Below are positions 5,289 to 11,332 of a stretch of 11,332 nucleotides of DNA, piece after piece (within the stretch, counting starts at the first letter, position 1; each line of letters begins with the position of its first letter). Both the position numbers and the translations under genes were made by a program. Source of the stretch: Actinomycetota bacterium (lineage in GTDB: Bacteria > Actinomycetota > Humimicrobiia > Humimicrobiales > Humimicrobiaceae); NCBI GenBank assembly GCA_028695395.1, contig JAQVJB010000049.1, positions 1-11,332 of the forward strand. Reading direction: 5' to 3'. The notes under the pieces are model-generated. The model was not told the origin of the DNA and did not search any database. It was given only the letters and a program-made list of their open reading frames with translations.

Positions 5289-7256
5289 ATGATTTCTTTA
5301 AATAATATCTGCCTGAGTTTTGCAGATCATATAATTTTTAATAACATATCTTTCCTCATAAGGCAAAAAGATAGAATCGGGCTTGTTGGAAACAATGGTG
5401 CCGGAAAAACTACAATGCTTAAAATAATTACTGGCGAGCAATCTGCTGATTCAGGAAATATTGAAAAACCTTCAGGTATCACTATCGGATATCTGCCACA
5501 GCAAATGAAACATTCTGACAGCAGGACACTTTTCAACGAAGTAAAAACAGCATTTAACAATATTATCGAAATCGAAAAGAATATTAATAGATTTAATACT
5601 GAAATTGAAGAACGCAATGACTATCACTCAGAAAAATATTTAAAAATTTTAAGCAAAATAGCTGATTTAAATACAAGACTTGATAATTTGGGTGCCGGCA
5701 AAATGGAAGAAAAAATTGAGAAAACTCTCTCAGGCCTCGGCTTTATGGCTACAGATTATATAAGACAGACTTCGGAGTTTAGCGGTGGATGGAGAATGAG
5801 GGTAGAGCTTGCAAAAATTCTTTTAAAACATCCGGATCTTATTCTTCTTGATGAGCCGACCAATCACCTTGATATCGAATCGATACAGTGGCTTGAAGAT
5901 TTTCTCGCAAACTATAATGGAGCTGTAATGATAATCAGCCATGACAGGACTTTTCTTGATAATGTTACAAACAGGACAATAGAGATATCCCTTGGAAATA
6001 TATATGATTATAAAGTCCCTTATTCAAAATACCTGCTTTTAAGACAGGAAAGGCGGGCTCAGCAGCTTGCAGCATATAAGAATCAACAGAAAGAAATCAA
6101 AGATACAAAAGAGTTTATCGAACGATTCAGATATAAAGCATCAAAAGCTGTTCAGGTGCAGTCCAGGGTAAAACAGCTGGATAAAATGGATATTATACAA
6201 ATAGACGAAGAGGATACTTCTGCCATTCGTATCAGATTCCCTTCTGCACCCCGCTCAGGAAATATCGTTATTGACGCAGTTGGGATTTCAAAAAGTTATG
6301 GAGAAAATATCGTTCTTGAAAATATTGATCTTATTCTCAGACGCAATGAGAAAATTGCATTTGTTGGAAAAAATGGTGAAGGAAAAACAACATTATCGAG
6401 AATTATAGTAGGAGAAATTGACTTTAAAGGAGCTTTAAAAATCGGCCATAATGTCAAAATTGGATATTTTGCACAAAATCAGGATGAGTTGATGGATGAA
6501 AATTTAACTGTATTTGAAACAATAGACAGAGTGGCAATTGGCGACATAAGGACAAGACTTAGATCCCTTCTAGGAGCTTTTCTTTTTAAAAATGATGATA
6601 TTGATAAGAAAGTAAAAGTACTTTCGGGCGGGGAGAGATCACGACTTGCCCTTATTAAATTATTGCTGGAACCCTTTAACCTCCTTGTCCTTGACGAGCC
6701 CACAAATCATCTAGATATGCGTTCAAAGGATATACTAAAACAAGCCCTCTTAAATTATAATGGCACATTGATTATTGTATCGCACGACAGGCAGTTTCTT
6801 GACAGCCTTACAGATAAAGTTTATGAATTTCATAATCATAAAATAATTTCTTACTCGGGAAGCATATTTGATTTCCTGGAAAAGAAGAAAATTGATTCTC
6901 TTAGGGAATTGGAAATCAATTGCAAAATCAAAGAAAGCAAACCTTCCCAGAAAACATTAGCTGGCAAGGAAAGCTACATAGAAAAAAAGGAACTTAATAA
7001 GTCGCTGAGAAAAATTACTAAAAGCATAAACAGCTGCGAATCATCCATAGAAAAGCTTGAAAATGAACTTGACGAGCTTTCAAAACAGCTCGAATCACCT
7101 TCAGTAAAAGAGTTTAATAATTCAGAGGAACAATCTATATTTTTAAAATACGGTAAATTTAAAAAAGAGCTGGATGAAAAAATGACACAGTGGGAAAATC
7201 TGCATTCTGCTCTTAAAGATTTAAGAAAAAAAATCGAAAGTCCGAATCCTGGCTGA
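5289..7256 (+). CDS. ABC-F family ATPase (Uup/YdiF/YfmR-type translation-associated protein)
   Basis: This 655-residue cytoplasmic protein has two ABC ATPase domains on one chain and no membrane segments. Domain 1 has Walker A GNNGAGKTT (34-42), signature SGGWRM (165-170), Walker B LILLDEPTNHLD (184-195; Glu189) and switch His218. The charged interdomain linker (about 240-310) carries the ABC-F RFRYKASKA motif (279-287). Domain 2 has GKNGEGKTT (360-368), LSGGERSR (445-452), LLVLDEPTNHLD (465-476; Glu470) and His499. A C-terminal coiled coil spans about 562-650. ABC-F proteins bind the ribosomal E site and rescue stalled translation. The C-terminal coiled coil and length match Uup/YdiF-like housekeeping members better than antibiotic-resistance types, but exact subfamily needs a tree. 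Start ATG is forced by an in-frame TGA at 5280-5282, yet no SD precedes it. A possible promoter is at 5197-5224. It converges on the small membrane protein gene. Confidence 0.95.
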   Translation: MISLNNICLSFADHIIFNNISFLIRQKDRIGLVGNNGAGKTTMLKIITGEQSADSGNIEKPSGITIGYLPQQMKHSDSRTLFNEVKTAFNNIIEIEKNINRFNTEIEERNDYHSEKYLKILSKIADLNTRLDNLGAGKMEEKIEKTLSGLGFMATDYIRQTSEFSGGWRMRVELAKILLKHPDLILLDEPTNHLDIESIQWLEDFLANYNGAVMIISHDRTFLDNVTNRTIEISLGNIYDYKVPYSKYLLLRQERRAQQLAAYKNQQKEIKDTKEFIERFRYKASKAVQVQSRVKQLDKMDIIQIDEEDTSAIRIRFPSAPRSGNIVIDAVGISKSYGENIVLENIDLILRRNEKIAFVGKNGEGKTTLSRIIVGEIDFKGALKIGHNVKIGYFAQNQDELMDENLTVFETIDRVAIGDIRTRLRSLLGAFLFKNDDIDKKVKVLSGGERSRLALIKLLLEPFNLLVLDEPTNHLDMRSKDILKQALLNYNGTLIIVSHDRQFLDSLTDKVYEFHNHKIISYSGSIFDFLEKKKIDSLRELEINCKIKESKPSQKTLAGKESYIEKKELNKSLRKITKSINSCESSIEKLENELDELSKQLESPSVKEFNNSEEQSIFLKYGKFKKELDEKMTQWENLHSALKDLRKKIESPNPG

Positions 7257-7269
7257 TAGATCCAGCTTT

Positions 7270-7288
7270 TGCAGTCAATATTACTGCA
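7270..7288. terminator. Short hairpin between convergent ABC-F and membrane-protein genes
   Basis: TGCAGT (7270-7275) and ACTGCA (7283-7288) form a perfect 6-bp stem with a 7-nt loop. It begins 14 nt after the ABC-F stop and overlaps the last codons of the convergent gene. On the plus strand it is followed by TGTTTAATTT, an imperfect T-run, so it is a weak terminator for the ABC-F gene. On the minus strand no T-run follows. Confidence 0.35.
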
Positions 7289-7637
7289 TGTTTAATTTCC
7301 ATAATTCCTGAGCTTTTTTCCAGTGAAAAGCAAAAAGAGGAATAGCAATTATAATCATTATCGAATTACTGATTATGCTTTTAAACGCAAAATTCCTTTC
7401 ATTAGCAATAGAGCTTTGCATTTCTTCTTCAATTAATGCATTTAGCTCCTGCTCGCTCATGTCTTCATACATTTCTTTATATCCAGGCATCATGCTTGAT
7501 TTTGTCATATAGGTATTAGGCTTAATGTAATTCACTATTGCATTGGCAAGACCAATTATGCCTATAATAAAAACTATTATCGCTATGACGCATACTATAT
7601 AAAAATATATTTCTCTTACAAATACTCTTCTCTGCAT
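7281..7637 (-). CDS. Small two-helix membrane protein of unknown function
   Basis: I do not recognise this 118-residue protein with certainty. It has a short basic N-terminus (MQRRVFVR), a long hydrophobic helix (about 9-38), and a loop of about 45 residues with an acidic amphipathic stretch (57-73, EDMSEQELNALIEEEMQ). A second hydrophobic helix (about 85-105) and a basic end follow. By the positive-inside rule, both ends would be cytoplasmic and the acidic loop outside. The hydrophobic segment faintly resembles DUF5671-type domains, which I would not insist on. The start is well defined: AGGAGG (7645-7650) lies exactly 7 nt before ATG, the strongest SD in the window. It is divergent from the arsC operon across 268 nt. 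It converges on the ABC-F gene, with only 24 nt between the stops. Confidence 0.72.
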   Translation of the reverse strand: MQRRVFVREIYFYIVCVIAIIVFIIGIIGLANAIVNYIKPNTYMTKSSMMPGYKEMYEDMSEQELNALIEEEMQSSIANERNFAFKSIISNSIMIIIAIPLFAFHWKKAQELWKLNMQ

Positions 7638-7782
7638 CTTTATTCCTCCTTTTTGCTATAAAAATAAATAAAAATCCACCCTGGGAAACAAAAGAAATTA
7701 AAAAAATAATATTAAAAACAATTTTTTATCTTCTAATATGATAGTTTACATTCAGATAATTTTCAAAATTTATTATTTGGCT

Positions 7783-7799
7783 CCTGATAAAAATTCAGG
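7783..7799. promoter_or_regulatory. Inverted repeat in the membrane-protein/arsC divergent region
   Basis: CCTGA-TAAAAAT-TCAGG is a perfect 5-bp inverted repeat with a 7-nt AT spacer, extendable by one T-G pair. It lies about 107 nt before arsC and about 145 nt before the divergent membrane gene. The layout suits a dimeric regulator, but it is short and no regulator gene is visible. No clear promoter was found in the rest of 7638-7905. Confidence 0.3.
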
Positions 7800-7891
7800 G
7801 TGCTTTTAGATAATCAATATTAAAAGAGAAATTATATTCCAGTTTAAAAAAAAGAGAAAATAAACTAAATTATTATATGTAGGAAAACAAT

Positions 7892-7906
7892 ATGAGAGGG
7901 AGATAA
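7892..7906 (+). other. Possible four-codon leader ORF overlapping the arsC start
   Basis: ATG AGA GGG AGA TAA has an SD-like AGGA (7881-7884) 7 nt upstream. Its stop shares one base with the arsC start (TAATG). The arsC SD lies inside it. It could couple translation or be accidental. Confidence 0.25.
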
Positions 7907-8310
7907 TGAAACCAAAAATTGCATTTATATGCATCGGTAATTCGTGCAGAAGCCAGATGGCTGAAGGTTTTGCAAAGAAGTATGTCTGTGATTATTTTGA
8001 TATATTCAGCGCCGGAACAGAACCTGCCGAAACAGTAAATCCACTGGCTATTTCAGTTATGAAAGAAAAAAATATAGACATATCAAATCAAAAAACAAAA
8101 CCTTTAAAAGATATCCCTGTTTTCATAAATTATATAATTACTATGGGTTGTGGCGTAAGCTGTCCTTTTATTCCTCATGACTATCAGGAAGACTGGGAAT
8201 TAGATGATCCTGTAGGCAGGCCCATAGAAGAATTCAGGAAGACAAGAGATCTGATTGAAAACAAGCTTAATGATTTTCTTTTAAGGTTTAAAAATAATAA
8301 TTTTACCTAA
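7906..8310 (+). CDS. arsC: Arsenate reductase ArsC / low-molecular-weight tyrosine phosphatase family
   Basis: This 134-residue cytoplasmic enzyme has the LMW-phosphatase fold. The P-loop C9-IGNSC-R15 followed by SQMAEG is diagnostic. A second cysteine pair, C82 and C86 in GCGVSCP, fits the thioredoxin-coupled relay in which arsenate is reduced to arsenite through C9 and the pair. D100-D101-P is the general-acid motif, and DWELDDPVGRPIEEFRKTRD (96-115) is the usual C-terminal block. The CxxxC spacing is that of clostridial and archaeal-type ArsC rather than the wider spacing of S. aureus ArsC. SD GAGGG (7896-7900) lies 5 nt before ATG. No arsR, arsB or acr3 is present. The next gene starts 8 nt downstream, so the two are probably cotranscribed. 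An alternative is a protein-tyrosine phosphatase, but the redox Cys pair favours arsenate reductase. Confidence 0.9.
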   Translation: MKPKIAFICIGNSCRSQMAEGFAKKYVCDYFDIFSAGTEPAETVNPLAISVMKEKNIDISNQKTKPLKDIPVFINYIITMGCGVSCPFIPHDYQEDWELDDPVGRPIEEFRKTRDLIENKLNDFLLRFKNNNFT

Positions 8311-8318
8311 TAAATAAA

Positions 8319-10916
8319 ATGAGCAGGATAAAGCAAACATCTACGCTTATCGAACTGCTGCAAAAAAACATTAAAGAAAAAAACAGGTTTTTCTATTTTA
8401 GGGATAAGTACAGAACAACAAATATCAGTTTTGAAAAATTATATGAGTCAAGCCTTAAATTTTCCGCATATTTAAGACATAAAGGGATAAATATAAATGA
8501 CAGGGTAATTATAAAAACTTCTAATCATTTTTACTGGACAGTAGTTTTTTTTGGATGCATTTTTAGCGGAACGATAATTGTGCCTGTAGATTCAAATTCT
8601 TCAAATGATTTTTTAGATATGGTCAATAAAAAAGTCCAGGCAAAACTTATATTATTTTCCATAAATGATATTAAAGAAAAAAGCATCCTCTCCTCTTTAA
8701 AGGCAGAAAAATTATTTATTGAGGATATCCAAAATATCATTGAAAAGTTTTCAGCAAATGAGGACATTGTATTTGATGTAAACGACAGCAATATAGCAGA
8801 AATAGTATTTACATCAGGTACAACATCAGTACCAAAAGGTGTTGTTCTGACTCATAAAAATATTTCCTCCAACCTTTTAGCTGCAAAACCGGTATTCGAT
8901 AAGTGGATGATTTTATTCAGGCTGATGATAAATCCAAAAATACTTTCAATTGTTCCCTTAAGCCATATGTACGGCCAGGTTATTGGAATTTTTATTCCTC
9001 TTATTATAAAAAGTTCTGTTGTTTATTTTAACAGTATTATGCCTTCTGAGATAATTAAAGCGATAAAACAGGAGCATATATGGATATTAGGAATCTTGCC
9101 AAGGCTTTTATCTATCTTGAAAAATTATATTGTTTCAGCTTTTGATTTGGATAATGAGAAATTCCAGAACAAATATAACAGGCTGAGAAATAAAAAGTGG
9201 CAGCTCCGCGCTATATTGTTCTTCAAATTGCGAATAAAAATTGGCATAAGATTTATAGCTATTATCTCTGGCGGCGCAGCTCTCGAACCTCAGACAGAGG
9301 ACTTTTTCAGATGTATAGCTTTTTCTGTTTTTCAAGGATACGGACTGACTGAGACAGCTCCGCTGGTAGCACTGACTGATCCTTCAAAAAACAAACAGGG
9401 ATCTATAGGCAGTTTCCTTGAAGGTCAGGAAATAAAAATAATAAATAAAGAAGTTTATATCAAGGGAGATAATGTAAGTGAAGGGTATTATAAAGATGAA
9501 AAACTTACTTCAGAAGTCTTTAAAGATGGCTGGTTCAAGACCGGAGACATACTTGATATAGATAATAACGGTGATGTTTATTTCAGAAGCAGGGCTGATG
9601 ATGTAATAATCAGGGACGACGGCATAAACATCTATCCTCAGGATATTGAAATCGTTTTAAACACTTTTACAGAAATCCAGGACAGCGCAGTAATAGAAAT
9701 AGAAGTGAATAATATTAAGGAGTTACATGCCGTTCTTCTATTGAATAAAAAAGAAAAACTTAAAAACAATTTTAGGATTCGGGAAATCATATATCAGGCA
9801 AATTCAAAATTAAACCCATATCAGTACATAGATAGTTTCTCGATATGGGAATATGGTGATTTTCCCAGGACAACACTGTTCAAGCCAAAAAAAGATAAAA
9901 TAGCCAACATAGTTATGCACAAGCTTAAAACAGATAAAAAGGAATTTATTTTAAACAAAGAAAATAATATATATGATAATAAAGCCGGGGCATCATCTAT
10001 TTACGAAATTTTAAGAAAATTTAAAAGAATAAATGAAAATAAGCTAAGCGATAGCACATTGCTTGAAAAAGACCTTGGTTTTGATTCACTTGATATGATT
10101 GAATTATCTGCTGCACTGGAAGAAAAGCACGGTTTTGATTTTGACGGATTGAATATTTCAAAAAATACTACTTTAAAAGACATAGAGGAATATATAAAAC
10201 ATCCCGGGAAAGAAAAAACAAAACTGCCCTTTTTTATTTTTCCTTATGCCAGAATATTTATTTTTTTCCGGACATTAACTCAGTTTTTGATATTCCCTTT
10301 TATAAGAATTCTTTATAAAGCAGGATTATACAATATACATAATCTTGATGACGTAAATGAGCCAGTAGTTTTTGCAGCAAATCATAGTTCCCTTATAGAC
10401 AGCCTTGTAATTTTATATTCTTTACCTTTAAAAATAAGGATTAAAATTGCAACAGTGATGTCTATAGAACATCACTTCAGCCACTTTTTTTATAAAAAAG
10501 GAAATTTTATAAGAAGAATTATAGAAGGAATAGCTTTTTATCTTTTTGTATGTTTTATACTCAATGTTATCCCCCTCTCCAGAACATATGGGTTTAAGCA
10601 AAGCCTGGAAAATATAGGTCGCCGGCTGGATAGCGGCTGGCATATTTTAATATTCCCTGAAGGCACTATAACCACAGATGGAGATATTAAAAATTTTGAA
10701 CCAGGCATAGGTATTATTTTAAAAGATATGTCTGCATCTTTTATACCAGTAAGGGTAGAAGGATTGTTTAATATCCTCCACAACGGAATTTTACCTATCA
10801 AACATTTACCGAAAATACCAACTGTGAAAATCTTTATTGGTAAGAAAGCAAAGCTTAGAAACGGTACTTATAAGGAAATATCTGAAAAGGTAAGAGATAT
10901 GCTGATATCAGCATAA
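8319..10916 (+). CDS. Trifunctional acyl-adenylate ligase - acyl carrier protein - PlsC acyltransferase fusion
   Basis: This 865-residue fusion has three domains. (1) The AMP-binding fatty-acyl ligase (about 1-535) has the ATP loop FTSGTTSVPKGV (164-175), QGYGLTETAP (339-348), GWFKTGDI (404-411), SRADDVIIRDDGINIYPQDIE (424-444, key D427, N437, P440) and FPRTTLFK (515-522; K522 likely the catalytic Lys). (2) An acyl carrier domain (about 558-628) has LGFDSLDMIEL (586-596), with Ser590 as the phosphopantetheine site. (3) A PlsC/LPLAT acyltransferase (about 640-865) has NHSSLID (688-694; His689, Asp694 = HX4D) and FPEGT (779-783). Hydrophobic stretches at about 637-665 and 735-752 suggest membrane association. 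Likely role: activate a free fatty acid with ATP, load it on the built-in ACP, and pass it to a lysophospholipid or related acceptor. E. coli Aas has the opposite order (acyltransferase then ligase) and no internal ACP. No SD precedes ATG, so translation is probably coupled to arsC, 8 nt upstream. Confidence 0.92.
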   Translation: MSRIKQTSTLIELLQKNIKEKNRFFYFRDKYRTTNISFEKLYESSLKFSAYLRHKGININDRVIIKTSNHFYWTVVFFGCIFSGTIIVPVDSNSSNDFLDMVNKKVQAKLILFSINDIKEKSILSSLKAEKLFIEDIQNIIEKFSANEDIVFDVNDSNIAEIVFTSGTTSVPKGVVLTHKNISSNLLAAKPVFDKWMILFRLMINPKILSIVPLSHMYGQVIGIFIPLIIKSSVVYFNSIMPSEIIKAIKQEHIWILGILPRLLSILKNYIVSAFDLDNEKFQNKYNRLRNKKWQLRAILFFKLRIKIGIRFIAIISGGAALEPQTEDFFRCIAFSVFQGYGLTETAPLVALTDPSKNKQGSIGSFLEGQEIKIINKEVYIKGDNVSEGYYKDEKLTSEVFKDGWFKTGDILDIDNNGDVYFRSRADDVIIRDDGINIYPQDIEIVLNTFTEIQDSAVIEIEVNNIKELHAVLLLNKKEKLKNNFRIREIIYQANSKLNPYQYIDSFSIWEYGDFPRTTLFKPKKDKIANIVMHKLKTDKKEFILNKENNIYDNKAGASSIYEILRKFKRINENKLSDSTLLEKDLGFDSLDMIELSAALEEKHGFDFDGLNISKNTTLKDIEEYIKHPGKEKTKLPFFIFPYARIFIFFRTLTQFLIFPFIRILYKAGLYNIHNLDDVNEPVVFAANHSSLIDSLVILYSLPLKIRIKIATVMSIEHHFSHFFYKKGNFIRRIIEGIAFYLFVCFILNVIPLSRTYGFKQSLENIGRRLDSGWHILIFPEGTITTDGDIKNFEPGIGIILKDMSASFIPVRVEGLFNILHNGILPIKHLPKIPTVKIFIGKKAKLRNGTYKEISEKVRDMLISA

Positions 10917-11110
10917 ATTTCAAACTTCCTCTAACTATTTTGATAATAATGTCAACAAATCTATTGATTATATTATTGTACTAATATTTATTATATGTTA
11001 TATAAAAATATTATATACTTATATATATTAATTATTAATATATTTTATAAATTTTAATTATTGATAAAAATAAGTTACTAGCTCATTTAATAACCGACAA
11101 AGAAGGTTTT
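10917..11110. other. Extremely AT-rich spacer before the secreted-protein gene
   Basis: From about 10960 to 11070 the sequence is nearly all A and T. It contains a perfect palindrome with 10-bp arms around T11033 (11023-11043). TTGATA (11061-11066) and TTTAAT (11086-11091) resemble promoter boxes but have a 19-nt spacer and would leave almost no leader. No terminator for the acyltransferase fusion was found. Confidence 0.5.
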
Positions 11111-11332
11111 ATGAAGAAAAAAATCAGCTTAATGATTATTGTCATCTGCTTATTGATTTCAATTAATACCCTTGGATTCCCCATTAAATTATTTGCAGAG
11201 GAAATCAATGTCAATTCCGGTGAAAGCTTGCAATCGTCTATAAATTATGTACTGGGAAATAGCTCCGATATTGATTATATTTATATTGGAAGCGGAACTT
11301 ATGTGGAGCAAATCATTATAAATATACCTCCC
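11111..11332 (+). CDS. Secreted protein, probable right-handed beta-helix (pectin-lyase fold) N-terminus; partial
   Basis: The frame is open for 74 codons to the window edge, so only the N-terminus is seen. It begins with a Sec signal peptide: MKKK, a hydrophobic core ISLMIIVICLLISI, and probable cleavage after KLFA (residues 27-30), before EEINV. The mature part has SGESLQSSIN (37-46) and IYIGSGTYVEQIIIN (57-71). This is the pattern seen at the start of pectinesterase/NosD-like parallel beta-helix proteins, in which an iYI..GtY.E..II repeat forms the first coils. AGAAGG (11101-11106) lies 4 nt before ATG, slightly close. Enzyme class cannot be judged: carbohydrate lyase or esterase, adhesin and S-layer-like repeat protein are all possible. 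The gene is preceded by a very AT-rich 194-nt spacer and may have its own promoter. Confidence 0.7.
   Translation, partial: MKKKISLMIIVICLLISINTLGFPIKLFAEEINVNSGESLQSSINYVLGNSSDIDYIYIGSGTYVEQIIINIPP

Noticed and set aside
5327..5617. Minus-strand open frame inside the ABC-F gene
   Set aside because: It overlaps the conserved Walker A region on the opposite strand and has no features of its own.
7906..8310. Full arsenic resistance operon
   Set aside because: Only arsC is present; no arsR, arsB, acr3 or arsA genes flank it.
10428..10801. Minus-strand open frames inside the acyltransferase domain
   Set aside because: They are antisense to the HX4D-FPEGT region of a well-supported domain.

Overview
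The window looks like a piece of chromosome from a low-GC bacterium (roughly 30% GC by eye, not counted), probably an anaerobe. Genes use the standard code with TGA as a real stop. Several carry Shine-Dalgarno sites, and the clearest promoter has consensus TTGACA and TATAAT boxes. The mix (URO-D/MtaA-like protein, tandem VOC protein, ketose 3-epimerase, solitary ComB, CxxxC-type ArsC, ABC-F ATPase) would fit Clostridia or an uncultured low-GC lineage. The phylum cannot be settled from this sequence. There is no sign of phage, IS element or CRISPR.

Left part (105-3791), all on the minus strand. A consensus promoter (3360-3389) drives three genes in the order URO-D-family protein (2094-3245), two-domain VOC protein (1102-2052) and ketose 3-epimerase-like TIM barrel (105-968). 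The epimerase keeps every metal and substrate residue of the D-tagatose/D-allulose 3-epimerases. Upstream is a separate LsrG-like ABM-fold gene (3489-3791), with its own palindromic site near the predicted transcription start and a terminator-like hairpin before the URO-D promoter. Together these suggest a carbon-catabolic locus for a modified sugar or a methylated substrate. No corrinoid protein, transporter or regulator is present to name the substrate.

Middle (3792-7637). A 28-bp tandem duplication precedes a tRNA-Arg(CCU) gene that encodes its CCA end. It converges, 18 nt apart, on a minus-strand comB-like gene (2-phosphosulfolactate phosphatase family). Across a 296-nt AT-rich gap lies an ABC-F ribosome-associated ATPase on the plus strand, which converges on a small two-helix membrane protein of unknown function.

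Right part (7906-11332), plus strand. An arsenate reductase/LMW-phosphatase gene is followed after 8 nt by an 865-residue fusion of acyl-adenylate ligase, acyl carrier protein and PlsC-type acyltransferase. The fusion looks like a self-contained fatty-acid activation and membrane-lipid acylation enzyme. After an extremely AT-rich spacer, a secreted protein with a probable right-handed beta-helix start runs off the end of the window.

The best candidates for something undescribed are the URO-D/VOC/epimerase operon and the arsC plus ligase-ACP-acyltransferase pair.
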